In this document: positions 39,870 through 48,627 of the stretch, one piece after another
Layout of the letters: each line of letters starts with the position of its first letter
How positions within the stretch are numbered: the stretch's first letter is position 1
Translations under genes and position numbers: made by a program
NCBI GenBank assembly: GCA_045546695.1
Contig: JAZQDE010000016.1
Location: forward strand, 1 to 52,249
Length of the DNA stretch: 52,249 bases
Direction: 5' to 3'
Source: SIG424 sp045546695
GTDB lineage: Bacteria; Bacillota; Clostridia; UBA1212; UBA1255
The notes under the pieces: model-generated
Database searches by the model: none
The model's input: only the letters and a program-made list of their open reading frames with translations
Told to the model about the DNA's origin: nothing

Positions 39870-41464
39870 TTGTTTTTTCGCTTTATCTTGCCGTATACAA
39901 CGTAGCCCACAATACACACCCACGCAAATCCTATAGCGCATATCAAGATGATAGATTCTACCGGCATTTCACCGAGTTCCGGCTTTGCTTCTGAAGAAGC
40001 GCCCACCTGGTCAAGCTTGTATAAGGACGTCATCTCAGCATAAAGCTTCTCAATAAAAGCATCGTCTACAGTCTGCTTTCTTTTCACAGCTTTTGTAACG
40101 TTCTCAATCATCTGTCCCGACGCATCGCGAAGTGATGCAGACCCACTGAAAACAGGTGTCACAAACGTATTATCAATATTATCGATCAGAAGTCTTGTTG
40201 CCTTGAGCTTTATATCGTAATACATCTCGCTGTCGTCACCTTCGTGTGACAGATAGTCAATGTATTCCGGTGTTTTCTGCGCCTTCAGAGTAACAGGACA
40301 GTATCCTTCTGTCTGAGAATAAGCAATCTGAACGTCATTTGTCAGAAGGTATTGTGTGAAAAGCCACGAAGCCAGTACTTCGTCCGGGTCGTCTTTGTTG
40401 AAAACACATACAGACGGACCTTGTGAAATCATCTTGGGATCTTCCGGATTTTCCTGAGGAATAATCTTTACGACAGTCTCAAAATCTACCAAAGCTTCTT
40501 CGGCAATATCTACCAGCGGAGCATCTGAGCCCATCCATGTAGCACCGGCAGTTGAATCAATTGCAAAGATACATTGACCGGCGTTAAGGAAGTTTGCCGG
40601 ATAGCTTGATATTTTGAACGTTGAAAAGGCGCCCGTCGCTGCATGAGTAGAGATTTCCTTTAAGAACTCTGCTGTCCGGTCATTGAATATGAGTACCTCG
40701 CCTTTATCTGTTGAATATCCCGCGCCTGTCTGAGCAAGCTTCTGTATCATCATATTATCGGTAGACTTGTAAATAATCGGAATCATTACTTTCTGACCGT
40801 TTATAAGATAATTGCCATTTTCATCTTTTTTTGTGGCAGCCTCGGCAACTTCCCACATAAAGTCCCATGTGATGACTTCTGGAATTGTAAATCCGAGCTT
40901 TTCAACGTACGTCTTGTTTATATAACAAGCCTCAGTAGAGCGCATAAAAGGAAGAGCATATTGAACGTTTCCAATCTTACCTTCCTCCAGGAATTTCGGC
41001 ACAATCTCTTCTTTGAGCGGAGCATCAAACTTCAGTTCACTGCCGCCAAGACCGTATTTTTTGTCTGCCATAAGCGAATCAAGCGGAACTACGGTATTTT
41101 CACCCTTTAAATATGTAGCAATATGATCCGGGTACGTAACGCACACGTTAGGTGTCGTATTTGTGGCAATATTTGTAATAACGTCCTGGTAAATTCTGCC
41201 ATAATCTGTATACAGCTTCAGATTGACAGTTATATTTGGATACAGTTTCCGGAAGTCGTCAACGGCCTTGCGGTATATGTCAACCTGGTTCATATTTGTG
41301 TCGTTCTTTGCCCAGAAAGATATCTCGTATTTCTTAGTCTCGTCAAAAGTCTCCGGTACCTCAAAACCGATAAGCTCTGTAGTGCCGTGGCAGCCTGTCA
41401 TAGCAACGATGCAGATGGTAATAAATGCCAGCAAAAGTGCGGTAATACGATTCGTTTTTTTCAT
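39866..41464 (-). CDS. sugar ABC transporter binding lipoprotein with extra C-terminal membrane helix
   Basis: A 532-residue extracellular solute-binding protein of family 1. The lipobox is MTGC (Cys25). The N-terminal lobe begins KYEISFWAKNDTN and has FRKLYPNITV; the second part has PNVCVTYPDHIATY. The likely ligand is an oligosaccharide or polyol, judged from the permeases. The protein is longer than usual and ends in a predicted membrane helix (about 508-526, SIILICAIGFAWVCIVGYVV) and a basic tail (KIKRKNN). It would thus be held at both ends. Its ATG overlaps the stop of the permease gene (ATGA), so it is the last gene of the importer operon, although binding protein genes are often first. 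Confidence 0.88.
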   Translation of the reverse strand: MKKTNRITALLLAFITICIVAMTGCHGTTELIGFEVPETFDETKKYEISFWAKNDTNMNQVDIYRKAVDDFRKLYPNITVNLKLYTDYGRIYQDVITNIATNTTPNVCVTYPDHIATYLKGENTVVPLDSLMADKKYGLGGSELKFDAPLKEEIVPKFLEEGKIGNVQYALPFMRSTEACYINKTYVEKLGFTIPEVITWDFMWEVAEAATKKDENGNYLINGQKVMIPIIYKSTDNMMIQKLAQTGAGYSTDKGEVLIFNDRTAEFLKEISTHAATGAFSTFKISSYPANFLNAGQCIFAIDSTAGATWMGSDAPLVDIAEEALVDFETVVKIIPQENPEDPKMISQGPSVCVFNKDDPDEVLASWLFTQYLLTNDVQIAYSQTEGYCPVTLKAQKTPEYIDYLSHEGDDSEMYYDIKLKATRLLIDNIDNTFVTPVFSGSASLRDASGQMIENVTKAVKRKQTVDDAFIEKLYAEMTSLYKLDQVGASSEAKPELGEMPVESIILICAIGFAWVCIVGYVVYGKIKRKNN

Positions 41465-42333
41465 CCTTTCATACCTCCCCTTGCAACGCCTGCCATTATC
41501 TTTTTACGGAAAATAAGGAATATAGCGATCAGCGGCACAGATATAATAACGACAGCAGCCATCATAAGCGGCACATTCTCGCGGCCCTGGCCGTTTTCAC
41601 GAAGCTCCTGAATACCATTTGATACCAGATAATAATCAGGATTATCTGTAACGAGTCGTGGCCATACATAAGAATTCCAGCACTCAATCACTTTCAGTAT
41701 TGTGATTGTAACTAAAGTAGGTTTGCAGATTGGAATCATAACTTTGACCAGATATTTAAGGTCAGACGTACCGTCCACCTTTGCCGCATAATAAAGCTCG
41801 TCAGGTACCTGTGAAAAGTTCTCTTTGAGGAGATAAACGTAGAAAACAGACATAACAGACGGCAGAATCAGGCCTGCAAAAGTATTTCTCATGTCGAGAT
41901 TGGTAATAGTTGTAAAATTGGTAATAATTACCAATTCGTTCGGTATCATCATCAATGACAAGAACAAGGTAAATACAAGATTCTTGCCTCTGAACTTCAT
42001 TCTGGAAAACGCAAACGCTGCCAACGTAACTACAATAACCATTACAGCAGTGGTAATTATTGTAAAAATCAACGTATTGAGCAAGTATTTACCGAGCGAT
42101 ACGTTAGTAAAGGCGTTCACATAATTTTCCAATGTCGGCGAAAGAGTGAAAAACGACGGAACGTTTTCAGCGTTGTATGAGCCGTAGCTTTTCACCGATG
42201 TAAGTATCATCCAGTAAAACGGGAAAAGCACAATCATTCCCCATAAGGTCAGGAGCGTATAAACAACTGTATTTCTTGCGACTTTACGTCTTTTTGCTGC
42301 TTTTTCAAGCTTAATATAATCTTTATTGTTCAT
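41461..42333 (-). CDS. sugar ABC transporter permease, MalG/UgpE-like
   Basis: 290 residues, six membrane helices, and an EAA-type coupling loop YYAAKVDGTSDLKYLVKVMIP (the core is YAAKVDG). It works with the other permease and the UgpC/MsmK-like ATPase to import a carbohydrate. The start at 42333 was chosen because GAGGTG lies 6 nt before it. An in-frame ATG at 42360 would overlap the end of the upstream permease. It overlaps the binding protein gene by 4 bp. Confidence 0.92.
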   Translation of the reverse strand: MNNKDYIKLEKAAKRRKVARNTVVYTLLTLWGMIVLFPFYWMILTSVKSYGSYNAENVPSFFTLSPTLENYVNAFTNVSLGKYLLNTLIFTIITTAVMVIVVTLAAFAFSRMKFRGKNLVFTLFLSLMMIPNELVIITNFTTITNLDMRNTFAGLILPSVMSVFYVYLLKENFSQVPDELYYAAKVDGTSDLKYLVKVMIPICKPTLVTITILKVIECWNSYVWPRLVTDNPDYYLVSNGIQELRENGQGRENVPLMMAAVVIISVPLIAIFLIFRKKIMAGVARGGMKG

Positions 42334-42343
42334 AGCGGCCACC

Positions 42344-43237
42344 TCACGAATAGTGAACATGTTTTCTACTCACAAGGAGATTGATACATGTTATTGTCAG
42401 AATGATTACAAAGAGAATAATCGCGGCTGCCGAAGCATATGACGGATAACCGCCGCCATCACCATAGAGCATGTCATATATGTAACCAACGATTGTATTC
42501 ATGCCTGCTGCGTTCAGGTTTGTACCAAAAAGTGCCACTGAGTCGCTGTATGCCTTGAACGCTCCTATGAAACCTGTAATTATGAGATAAAATAGCATAG
42601 GAGATATCATCGGTATTGTTATTTTTGTGAAAACACGCCATCTCGGTGTGCCATCAATTCGCGCGGCATTGTAATAATCTTCTTTAACAGAAGCAAGGGC
42701 GCTCGTCAGAATCAGCACCTTGAAAGGCATAACCACCCATATTGTGTAAAAACAAAGCACAAACATTTTTGCCCAGTAAGGGCCGTCAATGAAGTCGACC
42801 GACTCGCCTCCGAACAAGTTTATGAGCATATTGACCATACCATCCGAATACGCTGTTTTTTTGAATAATATCATGAAAACAAGGCCTACAGCCAATGTAT
42901 TTGTAACGTACGGCAGAAAATATACCGTCTGATACAGATGGCGAAGAGGCTTGATTGAGCTGAGCCCCAGTGATATGAAAAGTGCGATTATTGTTGAGAG
43001 CGGTACGGTAATTATTACCAGTATGAAAGTATTTTTAAGTGCCTGTAAAAAGTAAGGATCTCTTAACACATACTGGAAATTAAAAGCGCCCGTGCCAAAA
43101 TCGCTCTGAGATGCTGAGTTGTAGCCTTCTTCAAAGGAATAAATGAAAACGTCAATCAATGGATACACCATAAAGACGCCTATAAATACGATTGCCGGAA
43201 GCAGATAAAGCCAGGCTTTTTTGTTGTTACTCTCCAT
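42344..43237 (-). CDS. sugar ABC transporter permease, MalF/UgpA-like
   Basis: 297 residues and six membrane helices, beginning WLYLLPAIVFIGVFMVYPLI. The EAA loop is YYNAARIDGTPRWRVFTKI (short core NAARIDG), followed by TIPMISP, which docks on the ATPase. The ATG at 43237 follows GGAGG by 5 nt; a longer frame to 43267 overlaps the ATPase gene. It is 14 nt from the ATPase gene and 10 nt from the second permease gene. Confidence 0.92.
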   Translation of the reverse strand: MESNNKKAWLYLLPAIVFIGVFMVYPLIDVFIYSFEEGYNSASQSDFGTGAFNFQYVLRDPYFLQALKNTFILVIITVPLSTIIALFISLGLSSIKPLRHLYQTVYFLPYVTNTLAVGLVFMILFKKTAYSDGMVNMLINLFGGESVDFIDGPYWAKMFVLCFYTIWVVMPFKVLILTSALASVKEDYYNAARIDGTPRWRVFTKITIPMISPMLFYLIITGFIGAFKAYSDSVALFGTNLNAAGMNTIVGYIYDMLYGDGGGYPSYASAAAIILFVIILTITCINLLVSRKHVHYS

Positions 43238-43251
43238 AACTGCCTCCGAAA

Positions 43252-44355
43252 TTATTCTATAGTGCAATGTATGCGCTCGCCCGTATCGGCATCAAAAACA
43301 AATACTTTATTTGGTTTTAATGCAAATCTCACCTGCGCTGCCCCGAGATCGACCTTATTGTCCGAGCTGATAATAGACCTGATTTGCTTTGTCTGCGCAG
43401 CCTCGTGCTGTGAAACAACGCTGATATCTCTGCCCATTACTTCTACTCTGTCAAGCTTGCACGTAAGAGGTCCGTCTTCTTTTAATATATATCCCTCAGG
43501 TCTGACACCCACGTACACATTCGGATTATCCACAGCACCGACCTTGCCGATTCTGTCATTTCCTATGTACAAATCACCATTTTTGATACTGCCTGTGAAA
43601 ATGCTGATAGGTGGCGTGCCCAAAAACTTTGCCACAAACAAATTCTGAGGGTTGTCATATACTTCCTGTGGCTGACCGATTTGCTGCACGACGCCGTCTT
43701 TCATAACAACGATGATATCAGAAATACTCATCGCCTCATCCTGGTCATGCGTAACGAACACAGTCGTAATGCCCGTTTCACGCTGGATTCTTCTTATCTC
43801 CTCTCGTGTCTGGAGTCTTAATCTTGCATCGAGGTTGGACAGAGGCTCATCAAGCAGAAGAACGCGCGGAATTTTCACCAATGCTCTTGCGATAGCAACT
43901 CTTTGCTGCTGGCCGCCTGACAATTCGTTTGGTTTGCGGTCCATAAGTCCGTCGAGCTGTACCAGTTTTGCAATCTCAAGAGCCTTCTGATTCATCTGGT
44001 CTTTTGTTAATTTATCTTTGCCCTTCAGATTCTGAAGCGGGAAAATGATATTCTGCCTCACTGTCAGATGCGGATATAATGCATAATTCTGGAAAACAAG
44101 ACCGATACCTCTGTTCTCCGGCGGAAGATTTGTAACATCGTCATCGCCAAAGAAAATCTTGCCGGAAGTTGGTTTAAGAAGGCCGCTTATCAGATTAAGA
44201 GTAGTACTCTTGCCACATCCTGAAGGTCCGAGCAGACCTACCAGCTTGCCGTCCGGAATCTCAAAGGTAAAGTCATTTACTGCAATGACATCTTCCTTCA
44301 CCTTTTTGTTCATATTAGGAAATTTCTTAGTCAGATTCTGTAATAATACTCTCAT
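43252..44355 (-). CDS. sugar ABC transporter ATPase, UgpC/MsmK-like
   Basis: A 367-residue ABC ATPase. Walker A is GPSGCGKST (43-51), the signature is LSGGQQQRVAIARAL, Walker B is VLLLDEPLSNLDARLR, and the switch is TVFVTHDQDEAMSISD. A C-terminal regulatory TOBE domain follows (about 245-367, YVGVRPEGYIL). An insert in the first 25 residues (NMNKKVKEDVIAVNDF) is longer than usual. In many Firmicutes one such ATPase serves several sugar importers; here it heads its own operon. The ATG at 44355 follows AAAGGA at 11 nt. Confidence 0.93.
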   Translation of the reverse strand: MRVLLQNLTKKFPNMNKKVKEDVIAVNDFTFEIPDGKLVGLLGPSGCGKSTTLNLISGLLKPTSGKIFFGDDDVTNLPPENRGIGLVFQNYALYPHLTVRQNIIFPLQNLKGKDKLTKDQMNQKALEIAKLVQLDGLMDRKPNELSGGQQQRVAIARALVKIPRVLLLDEPLSNLDARLRLQTREEIRRIQRETGITTVFVTHDQDEAMSISDIIVVMKDGVVQQIGQPQEVYDNPQNLFVAKFLGTPPISIFTGSIKNGDLYIGNDRIGKVGAVDNPNVYVGVRPEGYILKEDGPLTCKLDRVEVMGRDISVVSQHEAAQTKQIRSIISSDNKVDLGAAQVRFALKPNKVFVFDADTGERIHCTIE

Positions 44356-44413
44356 ATCATGCCAAATCCTTTCGCTTAATACTTTTATTATATCATTTAT
44401 AGGGTCAAAAAAA

Positions 44414-44486
44414 AGCCTCCAATCGGAATTGAACCGATGACCTCATCCTTACCATGGATGCGCTCTACCTACTGAGCTATGGAGGC
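44414..44486 (-). tRNA. tRNA-Thr (anticodon GGT)
   Basis: A 73-nt cloverleaf on the minus strand with acceptor stem GCCTCCA/TGGAGGC, D arm AGCTCAGTAGGTAGAGC, anticodon stem-loop CATCCATGGTAAGGATG and T loop GTTCAATTC. The discriminator is T and a run of T follows. Confidence 0.96.
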
Positions 44487-44503
44487 AAGTGCTGTTATCG
44501 CAA

Positions 44504-44539
44504 AACAGCTTTGTTATGATAACACAAAACAAAGCTGTT
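44504..44539 (-). terminator. terminator after valS
   Basis: A perfect 12-bp stem, AACAGCTTTGTT with AACAAAGCTGTT, and a 12-nt loop, with TTTT after it on the minus strand. It separates valS from tRNA-Thr, 41 nt after the stop codon. Confidence 0.75.
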
Positions 44540-44579
44540 GTACAGTATAAAATAATTTTACCGGCTCTTTATTGACAGA

Positions 44580-47249
44580 TTACAGTTTAGCTTTAATCTG
44601 GTCAATTCTCTGGCACACGCTCTCATACATTGCAGTATATTTTTCGAGCTTTGCTTTTTCTTCTGCAACAACCTTTTCAGGTGCCTTGCTTACAAAAGAT
44701 TCATTGCCGAGCTTGGAGTTTACTCTCTTAAGTTCGCTCTCGATTGTTTCCTTTTCCTTTGCAAGACGCTCAAGTTCTTTGTCAAAGTCAACGAGTTCGT
44801 TGAGCGGAATGTAAATCTTTGCATTTGCAACAATACCTGTCACTGCATCCTGAAGGTCGATATCTTTGATGTCTTCTTCACAAAGAGCAGCCGTTATGTC
44901 GGATGCTGATGCAAGTCTTTCAAAGAAAGCTTTTGAAGCAGTGAGTACTTCGCATGTATGTTCTGACGGAATAACGACAGCAAGATGTGCTTTCTTTGAC
45001 GGAGGAACGTTCATTCCCTGTCTGATATTTCTTACGTTGCGGATTACTTCGATGATGAATTCCATATCTTTTTCATCCTGCTCATAGTTGTTTTCAGCAG
45101 AAACTTCAGGCCACTTTGATATCATGATGCTCTCGGCATCTTTATACAGACTCTGGTAAAGTTCTTCTGTAATAAATGGCATAAACGGATGAAGGAGCTT
45201 CATACATTTTACGAGAACGTCGTTGAGTACGTACTGTGCTTCGAGTCTTGTGTCGTCTTCCTGGTTGAAAAGTCTCGGCTTTACAATCTCGATGTACCAG
45301 TCGCAGTAAAGATCCCAGATAAATTCGTAAACTTTACCGAGTGCAACGCCAAGTTCAAACTTGTTGATGTTCTCTGTAACCTCTCCTATAAGCTTGTCGC
45401 ACGCAGATAATATCCACTTGTCGGCTGTCGTAAATTTGTTTCTGTCAACCTGTGAAAAGTCAGGATTCTCGTCAAAATTCATTAAAACGAATCTTGTAGC
45501 GTTCCATACTTTGTTTGCAAAGTTCCTTGCAGCCTCTACCTTTTCAATGAGGAATCTCTGGTCGTTTCCGGGACTGTTACCTGTTACCAGTGCATAGCGC
45601 AGAGCGTCTGTGCCATACTGGTCGATAATCTCCAGCGGATCGATGCCGTTACCCAGAGACTTGGACATTTTTCTGCCCTGGCTGTCACGGATAAGGCCGT
45701 GAATCAATACGTAGTCAAACGGCTTATGATTCATCTGCTCAAGTCCGGAGAAAATCATTCTTGCTACCCAGAACGGTATAATATCGTATGCTGTTACGAG
45801 TACGTTTGTCGGATAGAAGTATTCAAGGTCTTCAGTCTTGTCCGGCCAGCCAAGTGTTGAGAAAGGCCAGAGAGCTGAACTGAACCACGTATCCAACGTA
45901 TCTTCGTCCTGCTTAATGTCAGTAGCGCCGCACTTTTCACATTTATCAGGCATTGATCTGCCTACCATTATATGACCACATTCCTGACAGTAATATGCAG
46001 GAATTCTGTGACCCCACCAGAGCTGACGTGATATACACCAGTCCTGGATATTTTCCATCCAGTGCATGTACTGCTTGCCGAAACGCTCAGGAATAAACTT
46101 AATCTCGCCATTCTTTACTGCGTCGATAGCAGGTTCTGCAAGAGGCTTCATTCTTACGTACCACTGATTTGAAATAATCGGCTCGATTACTGTACCGCAG
46201 CGCTGACACGTACCTACGTTATGGCAGCATGGCTCGATTTTCACAAGCAGTCCGAGTTCGTCAAGGTCTTTGATAATCTGGGCTCTTGCTTCGTATCTGT
46301 CCATACCCTCGTACTTGCCGCCGTTTTCATTGATAATGCCTCTTGGAGTCATTACGTTGATTTCCGGCAGATTGTGGCGTTTGCCTACTTCAAAGTCGTT
46401 AGGATCGTGAGCAGGTGTAATCTTAACTGCGCCTGTACCAAAGCCAAGCTCTACGTATTCGTCGGCAATGATCGGAATCTCTTTATTAACGAGTGGCAAT
46501 GTAAGTGTCTTGCCAATCAGGTGCTTATATCTGTCATCCTCAGGATTTACAGCAACAGCTGTATCGCCGAGCATTGTTTCAGGACGTGTTGTCGCAATTG
46601 TCAGGTATCCGCTGCCGTCTGTAAGAGGATAGTTGATATGCCAGAAACTGCCATTCTGTTCTTCGTACTCTACCTCAACGTCTGATATTGAAGTATTGCA
46701 CTTAGGACACCAGTTTGTAATTCTGATGCCTTTATAAATAAGACCTTTGTTATATAATTCTATGAAAACTTCAAGTACTGCCTTTGAAAGACCTTCGTCC
46801 ATTGTGAATCTGAGGCGGTCCCAGTCGCAGGAGCTTCCTAAGCATTTGAGCTGATTTACGATTCTGTTACCATACAGTTCTTTCCATGCCCATGCTCTTT
46901 CTAAGAAACCATCTCTGCCTATATCGTCTTTTGAAACGCCTTCTTTTGCCATTGCGTCAACAATCTTTGCCTCAGTAGCAATTGAAGCGTGGTCTGTGCC
47001 CGGTACCCACAGCGCGCTGTAGCCCTGCATTCTCTTTGTTCTGATAATGATATCCTGAAGAGTATTGTTAAGTGCATGACCCATGTGCAGCTGACCTGTT
47101 ATGTTCGGTGGTGGGATAACTATAGTATACGGCTTTTTATCATGGTCGACGACGCCTTTGAAATATCCTTTTTCTTCCCATTTTTTGTACATGCTGCTCT
47201 CAATCGCAGCCGGGTCATACGTCTTGGCCATGTTGTCGGCTTTACCCAT
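44580..47249 (-). CDS. valS: valyl-tRNA synthetase
   Basis: An 889-residue class Ia synthetase that charges tRNA-Val and edits threonine. Visible motifs are PPPNITGQLHMGHALNN (HIGH motif at 55-58), WVPGTDHASIATEAK, the editing domain LTIATTRPETMLGDTAVAVNP, WFSSALWPFSTLGWP, and KMSKSLGNGIDPL. The C-terminal coiled coil (about 820-889) with LERLAKEKETIESELKRVN is complete. The ATG at 47249 has AAGGAGG about 10 nt before it. No T-box fits in the leader of about 35 nt, so regulation differs from many Firmicutes. Confidence 0.97.
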   Translation of the reverse strand: MGKADNMAKTYDPAAIESSMYKKWEEKGYFKGVVDHDKKPYTIVIPPPNITGQLHMGHALNNTLQDIIIRTKRMQGYSALWVPGTDHASIATEAKIVDAMAKEGVSKDDIGRDGFLERAWAWKELYGNRIVNQLKCLGSSCDWDRLRFTMDEGLSKAVLEVFIELYNKGLIYKGIRITNWCPKCNTSISDVEVEYEEQNGSFWHINYPLTDGSGYLTIATTRPETMLGDTAVAVNPEDDRYKHLIGKTLTLPLVNKEIPIIADEYVELGFGTGAVKITPAHDPNDFEVGKRHNLPEINVMTPRGIINENGGKYEGMDRYEARAQIIKDLDELGLLVKIEPCCHNVGTCQRCGTVIEPIISNQWYVRMKPLAEPAIDAVKNGEIKFIPERFGKQYMHWMENIQDWCISRQLWWGHRIPAYYCQECGHIMVGRSMPDKCEKCGATDIKQDEDTLDTWFSSALWPFSTLGWPDKTEDLEYFYPTNVLVTAYDIIPFWVARMIFSGLEQMNHKPFDYVLIHGLIRDSQGRKMSKSLGNGIDPLEIIDQYGTDALRYALVTGNSPGNDQRFLIEKVEAARNFANKVWNATRFVLMNFDENPDFSQVDRNKFTTADKWILSACDKLIGEVTENINKFELGVALGKVYEFIWDLYCDWYIEIVKPRLFNQEDDTRLEAQYVLNDVLVKCMKLLHPFMPFITEELYQSLYKDAESIMISKWPEVSAENNYEQDEKDMEFIIEVIRNVRNIRQGMNVPPSKKAHLAVVIPSEHTCEVLTASKAFFERLASASDITAALCEEDIKDIDLQDAVTGIVANAKIYIPLNELVDFDKELERLAKEKETIESELKRVNSKLGNESFVSKAPEKVVAEEKAKLEKYTAMYESVCQRIDQIKAKL

Positions 47250-47289
47250 AATTATGCATCCTCCTTGTGAAAAATTTTATACGGAGTTT

Positions 47290-47317
47290 ATTATAACCTA
47301 TCTCTTTTTAATTGCAA
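47290..47317 (-). promoter_or_regulatory. promoter of valS
   Basis: TTGCAA, 16 bp, perfect TATAAT on the minus strand, about 40 bp before the start codon. Confidence 0.7.
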
Positions 47318-47345
47318 GTTCTAAAGTTTTTATTTGCGGTAAAAA

Positions 47346-47375
47346 AAGAGATTCACGAGTGAACGTGAATCTCTT
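47346..47375 (-). terminator. terminator after the zinc-ribbon operon
   Basis: A perfect 12-bp stem, AAGAGATTCACG with CGTGAATCTCTT, and a 6-nt loop, followed by a T run on the minus strand. Confidence 0.92.
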
Positions 47376-47403
47376 GAAACAAATCTTAATCAGAAAACCT
47401 CAA

Positions 47404-47946
47404 TTAAAAATAGTATCCGCTACCTGATTCTACAGCGGCACCCAAAGCTGCTGTCGCAATAATTGATACTATAAGTAATACACCAAACAAGATAATACAA
47501 ATCAAGCTGAAAACTTTACCAACCTTACCCATTTTGCTGTTACCTGATTTATTACCGATGGAAGATAAAATCATGCCCGGAATCGCAAATTCGTAGCCTA
47601 TTAGTGCGAAATAAAATACAACTACCGGGATAAAGGAGAAAATGAGTGTAAATACTGCCCATACCAAAGAGATGATACCGAGCACCATGCCAATAATTGA
47701 AAGTACCTTATCCTTTACAGGAAGCGACTGCTCTACAGGCTGTGCCTCATATACATAAGGCGAATAACCGGGCTGTTGGTATTGCTGATATTGCTGCTGA
47801 TATATATCCTGATATGGTTGTTGATATATCGGCGGTTCCTGGGCAGGAGCCTGTTGCGGAACCGGATTTTCACATTTTGTACCACAAGAGCCACAGAACA
47901 AATCTGCATCTGCCAATTCTTTACCACAAGTTGAACAATATTTCAT
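47404..47946 (-). CDS. zinc-ribbon membrane protein without CGSS tail
   Basis: 180 residues. An N-terminal zinc ribbon (Cys4, Cys7, Cys18, Cys21) is followed by a Gln/Tyr/Pro-rich linker (about 33-70), then a DUF4190-like region with three membrane helices (about 83-165): VLSIIGMVLGIISLVWAVF, then AIPGMILSSIGNKSG, then VFSLICIILFGVLLIVSII. It is a paralog of the next gene upstream, but ends in ESGSGYYF and lacks the CGSS tail. The two share a promoter and are 25 nt apart. The role is unknown; such proteins may be small cytosol-facing scaffolds. GGAGG lies 7 nt before ATG 47946. Confidence 0.72.
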   Translation of the reverse strand: MKYCSTCGKELADADLFCGSCGTKCENPVPQQAPAQEPPIYQQPYQDIYQQQYQQYQQPGYSPYVYEAQPVEQSLPVKDKVLSIIGMVLGIISLVWAVFTLIFSFIPVVVFYFALIGYEFAIPGMILSSIGNKSGNSKMGKVGKVFSLICIILFGVLLIVSIIATAALGAAVESGSGYYF

Positions 47947-47971
47947 AAATAAACCTCCGTGAGTTATTCAC

Positions 47972-48553
47972 TTATTTTCTTTTCTTTTTAAGTAATAAAG
48001 CTGCACCAAGAACGATCATTGTGTGAGCAATCGTCAACGAAGAACCACAAACTTCTTCAAGAGCTTCTTCCGGAGGAATTTCACCATATCCGTATCCATA
48101 ATTAGGAGTCATATCCTCAATCATGTCCAAGTCTGAAAAATCTGTCGCAACGCCAACAATAATCGAAATAACAAGCAATACAGCAAACAAAATCAAGCAA
48201 ATCAAGCTGAAAATCTTACCGATTTTGGCCATTTTGCTCTTACCTGACTTGTTGCCAATACAAGATAAAATCATACCGGGGATAGCAAAGATATATCCAC
48301 AAATTGAATAAGCTATACCCATTGTCGGTACAACCAATGCAAGAATCAATGTAACAAACGCCCAAACCAAAGCAACAATACCCAGCACCATACCAATGAT
48401 GGACAGTACTCTATCTTTCACCGGAAGAGCATCTGAAGCCGGTTGCTCAACTATTACATCAGCCTGAGCCGGTACTTCATTATTTGCGCCACAGTTTTCA
48501 CAGAAAACAGCAGAATCTTCCATTTCTTTACCACAATTACCACAATACTTCAT
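47972..48553 (-). CDS. zinc-ribbon membrane protein with CGSS-type C-terminal tail
   Basis: 193 residues. Zinc ribbon (Cys4, Cys7, Cys18, Cys21), a short linker, three membrane helices (about 48-127) with the same AIPGMILSCIGNKSGKSKM core as its paralog, an acidic extracellular loop (about 130-164), and then VCGSS, a helix and LKKKRK. With three helices, the acidic loop and the CGSS site fall outside the cell, as the tail would require. Unlike the other CGSS proteins it has no signal peptide and is polytopic. GGAGG lies before ATG 48553. It heads a two-gene operon from the promoter at 48590-48618. Confidence 0.75.
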   Translation of the reverse strand: MKYCGNCGKEMEDSAVFCENCGANNEVPAQADVIVEQPASDALPVKDRVLSIIGMVLGIVALVWAFVTLILALVVPTMGIAYSICGYIFAIPGMILSCIGNKSGKSKMAKIGKIFSLICLILFAVLLVISIIVGVATDFSDLDMIEDMTPNYGYGYGEIPPEEALEEVCGSSLTIAHTMIVLGAALLLKKKRK

Positions 48554-48589
48554 AAAAAACTTCCTCCATGAGATTTCAATATATGCAAT

Positions 48590-48618
48590 ATTGTATCATT
48601 ATATATCATTATAATCAA
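48590..48618 (-). promoter_or_regulatory. promoter of the zinc-ribbon operon
   Basis: TTGATT, 17 bp, TACAAT on the minus strand. Two further TATAAT sequences lie nearby, but without a well-placed -35. Confidence 0.5.
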
Positions 48619-48627
48619 TACATTAAA

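Noticed and set aside
44356..44413. Promoter between tRNA-Thr and the sugar ATPase gene
   Set aside because: TTGACC and TATAAT are both present but only 10 bp apart, so they cannot form one promoter; the operon may be read from the tRNA promoter.
47250..47345. T-box before valS
   Set aside because: The leader is about 35-40 nt and lacks the conserved T-box sequence and specifier loop.
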